Below are positions 1 to 7,627 of a stretch of 61,789 nt of DNA, one piece after another. The notes beneath the pieces were generated by a model. That model ran no database searches, was not told where the DNA came from, and was given only the letters and a program-made list of their open reading frames with translations. Source of the stretch: Mycobacterium sp. UM_CSW (GTDB taxonomy: Bacteria; Actinomycetota; Actinomycetes; Mycobacteriales; Mycobacteriaceae); NCBI RefSeq assembly GCF_000455205.1, contig NZ_AUWQ01000048.1:1-61789 (forward strand), in the 5' to 3' direction. Each line of letters opens with the position of its first letter. Position 1 is the first letter of the stretch. A program made the position numbers and the translations under genes.

Positions 1-140
1 GTGCCGGCGGCAACGCCGTCGTCGTCGGCGATGGCGGCAACGGTGGCAATGGCGGGACGGGCCCCATCGCCGGCAACGCCGGCGCGGGTGGAAACGGCGG
101 CCGGCTGCTGGGGCTGAACGGCTTGGACGGGTTGCCGTAA
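1..140 (+). CDS. PE_PGRS family protein, C-terminal end (partial)
   Basis: The reading frame is open from the left edge and stops at TAA 138-140. It encodes Gly-Gly-Asn and Gly-Asn-Gly repeats and ends in a short Leu/Gly-rich tail (LLGLNGLDGLP). That repeat style and tail are typical of PE_PGRS proteins, surface or secreted proteins found in only part of the genus. The PE domain lies off the window, so the family call rests on the repeat alone. In M. tuberculosis PE_PGRS genes also sit close to the Rv3651-Rv3654c interval, which agrees with this position. Confidence 0.8.
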   Translation, partial: AGGNAVVVGDGGNGGNGGTGPIAGNAGAGGNGGRLLGLNGLDGLP

Positions 141-360
141 CGACGGCAGCGTACGAAGGTCGGGCGGCGGTTTACGCCAGGCAATACCGGGACGGCGACC
201 GACCCCTCAACGGTCGACCTCCACGAACATGCGTCGTGATGGGCGCCATTCCTCACTGCTGAGGAGACTTCAACGTACCACCGCGCGGGGCGACCAACGG
301 GCGAATACGCAATCCCGGCGTCGGCGGTCCAGCGCCGTGTAGACGGCCGTCGCACCGCCG

Positions 361-366
361 TAAAAT
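361..366 (+). promoter_or_regulatory. -10 element of a leaderless promoter for the Rv3651-like gene
   Basis: TAAAAT is followed by six bases and then the ATG at 373, so transcription should start at or within a base of the start codon. The upstream 141-360 segment shows only a small hairpin (CCTCA/TGAGG at 251-264) and no gene. Confidence 0.55.
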
Positions 367-372
367 GCGCCC

Positions 373-1410
373 ATGGCCCACGACTGGTTGCTCGTGGAGA
401 CGTTGGGCGGCGAACCCGCCGTCGTCGCGCAGGGTCGCCAACTCAAAAACCTCATCCCGATCACGACGTTCCTGCGCCGCAGCCCGCATCTCGCGGCCGT
501 CCGGACGGCGATCGCCGAGTCGGTGCAGACCGGCCAGAGCCTGACCAGCATCACCACCAAGCGCGACCGTGTCATCCGCACGGAGCCGGTGGTGATGTCC
601 GACGGCCAGATTCACGGGGTGCACGTGTGGACCGGGCCGGCCGACGCGGAACCGTCCGAACGGCCGATCCCTGGCCCGCTGAAGTGGGACCTCACCCTCG
701 GTGTGGCCACCGATACCCGGCAATCGCTGACCAACAGCGGCAAGAATCCCGATGTCGAGGTGACCTTCGGCCGTGCCTTCGCGGAGGACCTTCCCTCGCG
801 AGAGCTCAACCCGAACGAAACCAAGGTCCTCGCCATGGCGGTTCGGGCCAAGCCCGACCAAACAATCTGCAGCACTTGGGATGTCACCGATTGGCAGGGC
901 AAGCCCATTCGGATCGGCTTCGTCGCCCGCACCGCCGTGGAGCCTGGGCCGGACGGCCGCGACCACCTGATCGCCCGGGCGATGAACTGGCGCTCGGTAC
1001 TCAAGGGCCCGATGGTGTCCACGGACGATCTCGCGCAACGGATCCTCAACGGACTGGCCCAGGCCGGAGTCCACCGGGCGCTCGTCGACCTGGACAGCTG
1101 GGCGCTGCTCAAATGGCTCGACGAGCCGTGCCCGTTCTACGACTGGCGCGGGAGCAACACGGACCGGCCGAAGGTCCATCCAGACGACGAGCACCTAAAG
1201 TCCTCCATGACAAAGGAATTCGTCGAGGGTCCGACCAGCCGGGTGCTGCGCATGCGGGGCCACGACGACGACTGGGTGCCCGTGCACGTCACGGTCAACA
1301 GGGTGGAACTCGAACCCGACACGTTCGCCGGGCTGGTCGCGCTGCGGTTGCCAACCGACGAGGAAGTCTCCGCCGCTGGGCTCACGACAACGCCGGACGA
1401 GACGGCCTAG
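373..1410 (+). CDS. Rv3651-like PAS/GAF sensor-domain protein
   Basis: 345 residues, no signal peptide and no membrane segment. By position and sequence it is the counterpart of M. tuberculosis Rv3651, a soluble protein reported as three stacked sensor-type (PAS/GAF/PAS) domains with no output domain. Ligand and partner are unknown. The ATG at 373 is supported by a -10 element placed for a leaderless transcript. Its stop codon overlaps that of the convergent Tad-operon gene: the palindrome CTAG at 1407-1410 gives TAG on both strands, so the two genes share a terminus. Confidence 0.8.
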   Translation: MAHDWLLVETLGGEPAVVAQGRQLKNLIPITTFLRRSPHLAAVRTAIAESVQTGQSLTSITTKRDRVIRTEPVVMSDGQIHGVHVWTGPADAEPSERPIPGPLKWDLTLGVATDTRQSLTNSGKNPDVEVTFGRAFAEDLPSRELNPNETKVLAMAVRAKPDQTICSTWDVTDWQGKPIRIGFVARTAVEPGPDGRDHLIARAMNWRSVLKGPMVSTDDLAQRILNGLAQAGVHRALVDLDSWALLKWLDEPCPFYDWRGSNTDRPKVHPDDEHLKSSMTKEFVEGPTSRVLRMRGHDDDWVPVHVTVNRVELEPDTFAGLVALRLPTDEEVSAAGLTTTPDETA

Positions 1411-1775
1411 CCGGTGCCGGCGGGGCCTGCCCGCGCGGCGGCCCGCGCCGTGCCGGCGAAGGCGACCCGCACCTCGACGGTCACGACGACGTCGAGATCG
1501 TCGACCGCACACCGCGCGTCGTCGACGCGCATCTCGCGCGCCACCACCGTCGCGCGGGCGCACGCCGCCGCAGCCCCGGCGGGAAGCCCGGCCGCCGCGG
1601 CCAAGGCGGCCAGGTCCGCCGCGGCCTGCGCCCGGTGACGCGCCACCACCACAGAGCCGACACAGGCGCCCGCCAAGGCGACCGAGAGCAGCACCCCCAC
1701 CATCGCGGCGGCGAGTACCGTCGCTGAGCCGCGATCATCGGCCGGGCTCGGCCGCCGAGACCGCCTTGGCGGCAA
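1407..1775 (-). CDS. TadE/TadG-like membrane protein (Rv3654c-like)
   Basis: The last gene of the leftward Tad operon. It has one N-terminal hydrophobic helix (about VLAAAMVGVLLSVALAGACV) followed by a short extracytoplasmic region with paired cysteines, the layout of TadG/Rv3654c pseudopilin-like proteins. The start is unsure: no ATG or GTG lies in a sensible place, so a TTG at 1775 that overlaps the preceding gene is used here. The conserved part begins near 1740. M. tuberculosis Rv3654c is about 84 residues. Confidence 0.6.
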   Translation of the reverse strand: MPPRRSRRPSPADDRGSATVLAAAMVGVLLSVALAGACVGSVVVARHRAQAAADLAALAAAAGLPAGAAAACARATVVAREMRVDDARCAVDDLDVVVTVEVRVAFAGTARAAARAGPAGTG

Positions 1776-2064
1776 TGTCCAACGAGGGCAACAGGTTCGA
1801 GCGCGCCACCACGGTGGCCACCAGGAAATCGCCGTCGCGGCGGACCTGCACCCGCGACCCCACGGGCGCGATCCGCCGGGCGGCGTCGAGGGCCGAGCGC
1901 TCGTCGCCGCGCGCGGCCAGCCGGGCCGCCTCGCGGGCGGCGTCGACGCAGCGCACCTGCATCGACACCGCGGTGACCCCGGCCAGGCACAGCACCAGCA
2001 CCACGACCAGCGTGGCGATCGCCAACGCCGCCTCAACGGTGCTCGCGCCCGCACAGCCCGCTAG
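1735..2064 (-). CDS. TadE-like pseudopilin (Rv3655c-like), start codon unclear
   Basis: The conserved TadE-like product starts around GASTVEAALA, with one transmembrane helix after a Thr-Val-Glu (TVE) pilin-like motif, then a soluble domain of about 80 residues. It is the counterpart of Rv3655c. No ATG, GTG or TTG occurs in frame between the stop of the pilin gene (2061-2063) and the hydrophobic helix. The only canonical start upstream is a GTG at 2283, which would read through the whole pilin gene in another frame. The start at 2064 (CTA, overlapping the pilin TAG) is a placeholder based on the coupled layout of this operon. Confidence 0.6.
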   Translation of the reverse strand, partial: LAGCAGASTVEAALAIATLVVVLVLCLAGVTAVSMQVRCVDAAREAARLAARGDERSALDAARRIAPVGSRVQVRRDGDFLVATVVARSNLLPSLDIAAKAVSAAEPGR

Positions 2065-2261
2065 ACCTTGGTGTTGAGCGCGCGACCGATGATGTTCGTC
2101 AGCGCCGAGACGATCGAGTCGCCGGTGACCACGGTGTAGAGGATCGCGCCGAACGCCGCGGCGGCGATGGTGCCGATAGCGTATTCGACCGTCGACATGC
2201 CCGACTCGTCTGTCGCCAGCACGACCACCCGCGCCAGGAGCGCGCGAAACTTGTTGACCAT
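2061..2261 (-). CDS. Flp-type pilin-like protein (Rv3656c-like, DUF4244)
   Basis: 66 residues from ATG 2261 (a TTG sits one codon upstream), with a good purine-rich ribosome site (AAGGGAAGG). The motif GMSTVEYAIG followed by a hydrophobic helix is the class III prepilin signature: Gly before the cut, Glu at +5 and Tyr at +6 of the mature helix. It should be the major pilus subunit exported by the TadABC machine encoded just upstream. No prepilin peptidase gene is present in this window. Confidence 0.8.
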   Translation of the reverse strand: MVNKFRALLARVVVLATDESGMSTVEYAIGTIAAAAFGAILYTVVTGDSIVSALTNIIGRALNTKV

Positions 2262-2279
2262 CAATGCCTTCCCTTTCTT

Positions 2280-2858
2280 TCACAGCAGGCCCGATTGCAA
2301 GACGTCACCGGCCAGCCCCGCGACCACCGGGACGATGCCCAGGCAGACGAATGCCGGCAAGAAACAGAGCCCGAGCGGCCCGGCGATCAGCACCCCGGCC
2401 CGCTCGGCGGCCGCGGTCGCCGCGTGCGCGGCCTCGTGGCGGGATTGATCGGCCAACTCGGCGACGCCGCGGGCCAGCGCCGCGCCCGACGCGGCCGAAC
2501 GCCGCGCCAGCCGCAGCAGGGCATCGATTTGCGGGTCGACTGACCCGGTCGGCGGAACCGCCCATGCCACAGCGGGATCGGCGCCCAGCGCCAACATGTC
2601 CGCGGCGCGGCGCAACACCCCGGCCAGCCTCGGCGGTGCGGACGGGGCGGTCGCGGCCGCTGCCGTCGACACCGCCATGCCGGCTTCCAGGCATACCGCC
2701 AGCACGTCGAGGCTGGAGGCGACCGCCAGCGGGTCCGGGCCGCGGCGCGGCACCCTTCCCCGAAATTGGCCGCCGGCCTGGATTCCGGCGCGCGCCCGGA
2801 CCGCCGAGGGACCGGGGCCGATCAACAGCGCAGCGGCGAGCACCAGCGCGGTAGTCAT
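2280..2858 (-). CDS. TadC-like inner-membrane platform protein (Rv3657c-like)
   Basis: 192 residues from ATG 2858, which overlaps the stop of the previous gene as ATGA. Hydrophobic segments at the N terminus and the C terminus flank a helical T2SS-F domain, as in TadC. With TadB it forms the membrane platform on which the TadA ATPase works. It corresponds to Rv3657c. Longer in-frame extensions upstream fall inside tadB and are not used. Confidence 0.8.
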   Translation of the reverse strand: MTTALVLAAALLIGPGPSAVRARAGIQAGGQFRGRVPRRGPDPLAVASSLDVLAVCLEAGMAVSTAAAATAPSAPPRLAGVLRRAADMLALGADPAVAWAVPPTGSVDPQIDALLRLARRSAASGAALARGVAELADQSRHEAAHAATAAAERAGVLIAGPLGLCFLPAFVCLGIVPVVAGLAGDVLQSGLL

Positions 2859-3652
2859 GCGCCGACCCGATCCGTGATGCGGTCCGACCACAGCAGCCCC
2901 CCGCAGGACAGCATCGAACCGATCACGAGCAGCCAGCCCCCGGCGTGCCCGTCCAGCAGAAAGCTCAGCGGCCGTGCCCCGATCAACTGTCCCAACAGCA
3001 CACCGAGCACCGGCAGGGACGCCAGGATCGTCGCCGTGGCGCGCGCCCCGGCCATGCCCGAGGACACGCGAGCCGAAAAGCGTTGCCGCTCGGCGATATC
3101 GCGCTGCGCGGCGCGCATCAGGGTGGCGATCGCCAGCCCCTGGTCGTGGGCCAGCTGCCAGCACACCGCGAGCCGATCCCACTGCGCGGGCAGCGTCGAC
3201 GATCCTCCCGCGGCCCGCAGGCCGGCCGTGACGTCCGCGCCCAATCGGGCCCGCGCCGCAACCGCCCGCAGCGACGTGCCGACCGCCCCAAGGGTTTCCT
3301 CGGCGGCGACGTGGAATGCGTGCACCGGGTGCGCGCCCACCCGCAGCTCGCCGACCAGTACGTCGAGGGCGGTTTCCAGGGCTCGGCCCTCGTCCAGGGC
3401 CCGGCGGATCCGGCGGCGACGTCGGAGACGCACGACCACCGTCGCGCCGATCACCCCCGCGGCGAGGACCGCCGTCCAGGACAGCAGCACGACGGCGGCC
3501 GCGGCAAGCGCGCAGGCGACGCAGGCAACCGCGCCCCCGGCGGCCGGGCGCCGGCGAACCCGCGCCGGTCTCGGCAGCCGGCCCCGCGACGACGACGGAA
3601 GCACCAGCAGCGCAACGGATAACAGCAGCGCGCCGACCGCGAGGCCGGTCAC
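2855..3652 (-). CDS. TadB-like inner-membrane platform protein (Rv3658c-like)
   Basis: 265 residues from GTG 3652, chosen because it overlaps the tadA stop as GTGA and starts directly at the first hydrophobic helix. Two N-terminal membrane segments precede a basic stretch and a T2SS-F helical domain, with two more membrane segments near the C terminus, as expected for TadB. It is the second platform protein of the Tad/Flp pilus system. Confidence 0.8.
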   Translation of the reverse strand: MTGLAVGALLLSVALLVLPSSSRGRLPRPARVRRRPAAGGAVACVACALAAAAVVLLSWTAVLAAGVIGATVVVRLRRRRRIRRALDEGRALETALDVLVGELRVGAHPVHAFHVAAEETLGAVGTSLRAVAARARLGADVTAGLRAAGGSSTLPAQWDRLAVCWQLAHDQGLAIATLMRAAQRDIAERQRFSARVSSGMAGARATATILASLPVLGVLLGQLIGARPLSFLLDGHAGGWLLVIGSMLSCGGLLWSDRITDRVGA

Positions 3653-4812
3653 GCCGGCATCCGGCCGCGCAGCAGGCGATGCAGGTCCCCCGCGTCGTCG
3701 GTCATGCCCCGGTCTGCGTGCCACACGGTGACCGCCCGCACCTGCCCGTCGACCTGGCGCAGCACGGCGATCTCGCCGAGCCGACGGCGACCGGGCCGGT
3801 CCCGAGTGACGTGCAGCAGCACCTGCACCGCTGCGGCCAGCTGACTGTGCAGCGCCGCTCTGCCCAGGCCGCCGAGCGCGCCCAGCGCCTCCAGCCGAGC
3901 GGGGACCTCGCCCGGATTGTTGGCGTGCACCGTGCCCGCGCCGCCGTCGTGGCCGGTGTTCAGCGCCGCCAGCAAATCGACCACCTCGGCGCCCCTGACC
4001 TCGCCGACCACGATGCGGTCGGGCCGCATCCGCAACGCCTGCCGGACGAGTTCACGCACCGCGACCTCGCCGACGCCTTCGACGTTGGGGCAGCGCGCGA
4101 CCAGCTTGACCAGATGCGGGTGCCGGGGCGCCAGCTCGGCGGCGTCCTCGACGCAGACGATCCGTTCGGTGGCCGGCACGGCGCCCAACATCGCGGCGAG
4201 CAGGGTGGTCTTACCGGCGCCGGTGCCTCCGCTCACCAGGAACGCCAACCGTGCGGCGATGATGTCGCCGATCAGCGCACCGGCCCGCGGATCGATCGCG
4301 CCCGCCGCGGTCAGGGCCGCCAAATCCTGAGTGGCCGGGCGCAATACACGCAGCGACAGGCAGGTGCCGCCGGCCGCGACGGGCGGCAGCACAGCGTGCA
4401 AGCGCACCGCGAACCCGCCGGCGCCGATGCCGGTCAGCTGGCCGTCCACCCAGGGCTGGGCGTCGTCGAGGCGCCGGCCGGCGGCCAGCGCCAGCCGCTG
4501 CGCCAGGCGCCGCACCGCCGCCTCGTCGGTGAACCGAATGCCGCTGCGCCGCAACCCGTTCCCGTCGTCGACCCAGACCGCGTCGGGCGCGGTGACCAGG
4601 ACGTCGGTGGTGCCGTCCGCGCACAACAGCGGTTCGAGGATGCCGGCACCGGTCAGCTCGGTTTCCAGCAAGCGCAGGTTGGCCAGGACCTCGGTATCGC
4701 CGAGCATCCCGCCGGACTCGGCCCGGATCGCGGCGGCCACCACGCTCGGCCGCAGCGGTACCGATTCGGCCGCCAACCGCTCGCGCACCCGCTCAATCAG
4801 CGAACCGCTCAC
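3649..4812 (-). CDS. TadA/CpaF family secretion ATPase (Rv3659c-like)
   Basis: 387 residues from GTG 4812, which overlaps the ssd stop as GTGA. The Walker A motif is SGGTGAGKTT in mid-protein, followed by an Asp box (CVEDAAEL) and the Walker B/His-box region (MRPDRIVVGEVRG; TVHANN), all hallmarks of the GspE/TadA family. It should hexamerise on the cytoplasmic face and power assembly of the Flp-like pilus. The tight overlaps on both sides show that it is translated as part of one operon. Confidence 0.88.
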   Translation of the reverse strand: MSGSLIERVRERLAAESVPLRPSVVAAAIRAESGGMLGDTEVLANLRLLETELTGAGILEPLLCADGTTDVLVTAPDAVWVDDGNGLRRSGIRFTDEAAVRRLAQRLALAAGRRLDDAQPWVDGQLTGIGAGGFAVRLHAVLPPVAAGGTCLSLRVLRPATQDLAALTAAGAIDPRAGALIGDIIAARLAFLVSGGTGAGKTTLLAAMLGAVPATERIVCVEDAAELAPRHPHLVKLVARCPNVEGVGEVAVRELVRQALRMRPDRIVVGEVRGAEVVDLLAALNTGHDGGAGTVHANNPGEVPARLEALGALGGLGRAALHSQLAAAVQVLLHVTRDRPGRRRLGEIAVLRQVDGQVRAVTVWHADRGMTDDAGDLHRLLRGRMPA

Positions 4813-5900
4813 GCCGCCAGCCCCTTCCGCCCCGCGGGCAGCACCGCGAGCACCCGGCGGGCCGCCGCGGTGAGCGGACCGCGGCCGCCCAACCGCAGGC
4901 CGCCGCGCTCCAGCTGCCGGACCAGTTGCGGCTCGGCCCTGATCGACGCGAGCAGCGGCAGGCCGGTGACGTCGGCGATCTCGGCCGCCCGCAATCCGCC
5001 CGGCGAGGGGCCCCGCACGACCAACCCGAGATTGGGATTGATCGCGGCGAGCGTCGGGCCCATGGCCGCGGCCGCCGCGCAGGCGCGCACGTCGCAGCGG
5101 GTGACCACGACGACGAGGTCGGCGGCGTCCAGCGCGGCCTGCGTTGCGTCGGTGAGGCGGCGGGGAAGGTCGCAGACCACGGTGACGCCGCCGCGGCGCC
5201 CGGTGTCGACGACGGCGTCCACCGCCGCGCCGCCCACCTCGGACCCGCGCCGGGTGCCGGACAGCAGGCTGATTCCGCCGTGCCGCGGCAACGCCTCGCG
5301 CACGGCCAGCCAGTTGAGCCGGCCACCCTGCAGCGCCAGGTCGGGCCAGCGCACCCCGGGTGTGCTCTCGGCACCCACCAGCAAGTCGATGCCGCCGCCC
5401 CACGGGTCGAGGTCGATCAGCAGGGCGTCGCCGGCGGCCTGCGCGACCGCGACCGAGAGCACCGACGCGCCGGCTCCGCCGCAGCCCCCGATGACGGCGA
5501 CGACTCCGCCGCGCGGCGTGTCGTCGCGCGCGGCCTCGCCGGCCTCAGCGAGCTCGCCGATCAACTCGCGCTCTTGGTCGGGCAGCGTTAGAACGTGTTC
5601 AGCACCGACCGCGACGGCCGCCGCCCAGGTCGCTGCCGAGGGTTCGGCGATCGTCAGGACGCTGACATGGGCGCGCCTCGGCAGCGCCGCCCGCCCGCAC
5701 CGCTCCGCTGCCGACTCGTCCAACAACACCGCGGCGGCGGCCGACCATGCCTTCCGGCCCACCGCGGACCCGCCGGCGTGGACCACCCGAACGCCGACCG
5801 CGGCGGCCACCCGATCCAATTCGTCGCGCAACTCCGGGTCCGCCAGCACCGCCAGCACGCCCGATGAAGCCGCCGCTTTCGGGCGGATGTTGCTCGTCAC
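4809..5900 (-). CDS. ssd: Ssd/CpaE-like ATPase, first gene of the Tad operon (Rv3660c-like)
   Basis: 363 residues from GTG 5900, preceded by AAGGTGGG; a TTG one codon upstream is less likely. It has an N-terminal receiver-like domain and a MinD/ParA-type C-terminal half with a deviant Walker motif (GGCGGAGAS) and an Asp-rich strand (LLIDLDPWGG). The M. tuberculosis counterpart Rv3660c was named Ssd for effects on septation, but in Tad systems this protein (CpaE/TadZ) localises the pilus machine. The operon context favours the TadZ role, and both may hold. Confidence 0.82.
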   Translation of the reverse strand: MTSNIRPKAAASSGVLAVLADPELRDELDRVAAAVGVRVVHAGGSAVGRKAWSAAAAVLLDESAAERCGRAALPRRAHVSVLTIAEPSAATWAAAVAVGAEHVLTLPDQERELIGELAEAGEAARDDTPRGGVVAVIGGCGGAGASVLSVAVAQAAGDALLIDLDPWGGGIDLLVGAESTPGVRWPDLALQGGRLNWLAVREALPRHGGISLLSGTRRGSEVGGAAVDAVVDTGRRGGVTVVCDLPRRLTDATQAALDAADLVVVVTRCDVRACAAAAAMGPTLAAINPNLGLVVRGPSPGGLRAAEIADVTGLPLLASIRAEPQLVRQLERGGLRLGGRGPLTAAARRVLAVLPAGRKGLAA

Positions 5901-6080
5901 CAACCCACCTTGCGGGGCCGTGACCTTGGCACACCAGTCCCAAAGCCGGATTTGGGGATAGAGACGCGAGTGTGTACAAACGCGTCGCCCGGGAGCTCAG
6001 CCGGGGCGGGTGGGACGCTTTCCCGCAACGCCCGGCGGCCAATGCGTCACGCCCGATTGCGGCGGGAAAACTTACCCCAG

Positions 6081-6176
6081 AAAAGGGACGACCCCCGCCA
6101 GGGGGGGAGGAGGCGAGGGTCGTCGTGTATCAGCCCCGGGGGGTCGGGCTGATGCACCCTCGGCTCAGGCCGAGTA
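6081..6176 (-). ncRNA. 6C small RNA (B11 type)
   Basis: On the minus strand two stable hairpins present C-rich loops. One has stem arms at 6129-6137 and 6147-6155 with a loop containing CCCCCC. The other is a 13-bp stem (6087-6099 with 6112-6124, one mismatch) whose loop holds seven C in a row. The second hairpin is followed by TTTT, so it also works as the terminator. Two hairpins with runs of at least six C are the defining feature of the actinobacterial 6C RNA. In M. tuberculosis the 6C RNA (B11) lies between Rv3660c and Rv3661, the same place as here. Length is about 95 nt. Confidence 0.88.
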
Positions 6177-6182
6177 ATGCTT

Positions 6183-6213
6183 ACTATACACATGACAGTC
6201 CGCACTAACGCAA
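6183..6213 (-). promoter_or_regulatory. Promoter of the 6C RNA
   Basis: Reading leftward, TATAGT (6188-6183) is a good -10 and TTGCGT (6213-6208) a possible -35 with a long 19-bp spacer. A start near 6176 follows. The ssd/Tad operon would lie downstream of the RNA terminator and could be reached by read-through. Confidence 0.6.
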
Positions 6214-6328
6214 GTAGTTGTTCTTACGAAAGGTGCGTTGAGCCGCAAAAATACCGAGAGTATGTTCTTGGGCCCTCCGTGAGCGGCCGTTTTGGGCCTA
6301 ACTCGACGGCGCCGTCGGATCGCCGACC

Positions 6329-6334
6329 TATGCT
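6329..6334 (+). promoter_or_regulatory. -10 element of a leaderless promoter for the SerB-like gene
   Basis: TATGCT, then six bases, then GTG 6341. The spacing puts the transcription start on the first base of the start codon. Confidence 0.6.
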
Positions 6335-6340
6335 GGATCG

Positions 6341-7198
6341 GTGACCGTCTCCGACTCGGCCGCGCGGCAGCAAACCTCACCGGAAACACCTGCAACCACC
6401 GCTCCTCGCGCCCGCACAGCCGCCTTCTTCGACCTGGACAAAACCATCATCGCCAAGTCCAGCACGCTGGCTTTCAGCAAACCCTTCTTCAACCAGGGAC
6501 TGCTCAACCGCCGCGCCGTGCTCAAGTCCAGCTACGCCCAGTTCATCTATCTGCTCTCCGGTGCTGATCATGACCAGATGGACCGGATGCGCATCCACAT
6601 GATGAACATGGTCGCCGGTTGGGACGTGGAACAGGTCAAGTCGATCGTCAACGAGACGCTGCACGACATCGTCACCCCGCTGGTGTTCGCGGAAGCCGCG
6701 GACCTCATCGCAGCGCACAAACTCTGCGGCCGCGACGTCGTCGTCGTCTCGGCGTCCGGGGAGGAGATCGTGGCGCCCATCGCCCGGGCGCTCGGCGCGA
6801 CGCATGCGATGGCGACCCGGATGGTCGTCGACGACGGCAAGTACACCGGCGAGATCGCGTTCTACTGCTACGGCGAAGGCAAGGTGCAAGCGATCCGCGA
6901 GCTGGCCGCGCGCGAGGGCTATCCGCTGGAGCACTGCTACGCCTATTCCGACTCGATCACCGACCTGCCGATGCTCGAAACCGTCGGCCACCCCAGCGTG
7001 GTCAATCCGGACCGCGCCTTGCGCAAAGAAGCCGCCGAGCGCGGTTGGCCCGTGTTGATGTTTTCCCGCCCGGTGTCGCTGCGCGACCGGATCCCGGCAC
7101 CCTCGGGCGCCGCGATCGCGACTACCGCCGCAGTTGGCGTCACGGCGCTCGCCGCCGGCGCGGTCACCTACTCGTTGCTGCGCCGCTTCGCCTTTTAG
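6341..7198 (+). CDS. HAD-IB family hydrolase, SerB-like (Rv3661-like)
   Basis: 285 residues. The HAD nucleophile motif DLDKT lies at 31-35, with motif II in VVSASG and motif IV in the SDSITD region, as in phosphoserine-phosphatase-like HAD-IB enzymes. A C-terminal hydrophobic segment (about 260-280) suggests membrane attachment. The substrate is unknown; similar proteins in this family act on phospho-sugars, phosphoserine or lipid phosphates. The GTG start is backed by the leaderless -10 element. The gene sits between two small-RNA genes, an arrangement shared with M. tuberculosis Rv3661. Confidence 0.85.
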   Translation: MTVSDSAARQQTSPETPATTAPRARTAAFFDLDKTIIAKSSTLAFSKPFFNQGLLNRRAVLKSSYAQFIYLLSGADHDQMDRMRIHMMNMVAGWDVEQVKSIVNETLHDIVTPLVFAEAADLIAAHKLCGRDVVVVSASGEEIVAPIARALGATHAMATRMVVDDGKYTGEIAFYCYGEGKVQAIRELAAREGYPLEHCYAYSDSITDLPMLETVGHPSVVNPDRALRKEAAERGWPVLMFSRPVSLRDRIPAPSGAAIATTAAVGVTALAAGAVTYSLLRRFAF

Positions 7199-7251
7199 CC
7201 GGGCAGCAAACATGCAATTCGGGCAATAGATTTTTGCTTCGTATTTAGGCC

Positions 7252-7280
7252 TTGATGTGCTAGGGGACTAGTAGTACAAA
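7252..7280 (+). promoter_or_regulatory. SigA-type promoter of the Ms1-like RNA
   Basis: TTGATG at 7252-7257 and TACAAA at 7275-7280 are separated by exactly 17 bp, giving a predicted start at about 7287. Confidence 0.6.
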
Positions 7281-7286
7281 GGAACC

Positions 7287-7585
7287 ACGGAAGCCCGGTG
7301 AGGCCAAGGTCGATCCGGAAGAGAAGGATCGTTCTCCCGAACCTGGCGCCCAGCACGGAACCCGGCACCCACGCGGAGTCATAGCCGCGATAATGGCAGA
7401 AGTGTTGCGGGCCTGCGTAATTGCGAAAAGTGAAAGGCGTCGACGGCCCTTTGGGTGGGGTTGCAGCCGGAAGCATCGCAAGATCGCCGAGGCCAACCCA
7501 CGCAGCCCAGAAATGCACGCTTGGTAACCGAGTTCCGTGCTAGCGGGCGGCGGACCGAATAATTCGGGACGTCGCCCGCTTTACA
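7287..7585 (+). ncRNA. Ms1 / MTS2823-type small RNA
   Basis: The 429-bp gap between two convergent genes holds no credible reading frame. It does hold a complete transcription unit: promoter at 7252-7280, predicted start at 7287 and a strong hairpin terminator ending near 7585, giving about 300 nt. M. tuberculosis MTS2823 (ncRv13661A) and M. smegmatis Ms1 are abundant RNAs of about 300 nt at this same place, downstream of Rv3661. Ms1 binds core RNA polymerase in stationary phase. The identity rests on position, length and transcription signals; the sequence itself was not aligned. Confidence 0.75.
7542..7585 (+). terminator. Intrinsic terminator of the Ms1-like RNA
   Basis: AGCGGGCG (7542-7549) pairs with CGCCCGCT (7573-7580), with a smaller inner hairpin CCGAA/TTCGG between them, followed by TTTACATTT. 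Confidence 0.7.
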
Positions 7586-7627
7586 TTTGTGAAACAAATT
7601 CCGCGCCACCGATTTCGGTGCCATCGG

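Noticed and set aside
253-1194. Long leftward frame antisense to the Rv3651-like gene
   Set aside because: GC-rich shadow of the real rightward gene; Arg/Gly/His-rich product with no domain pattern.
5904-6340. A rightward small RNA at the hairpins between ssd and the SerB-like gene
   Set aside because: The C-rich loops, the TTTT after the last stem and the TATAGT -10 all read on the minus strand, which fits 6C RNA.
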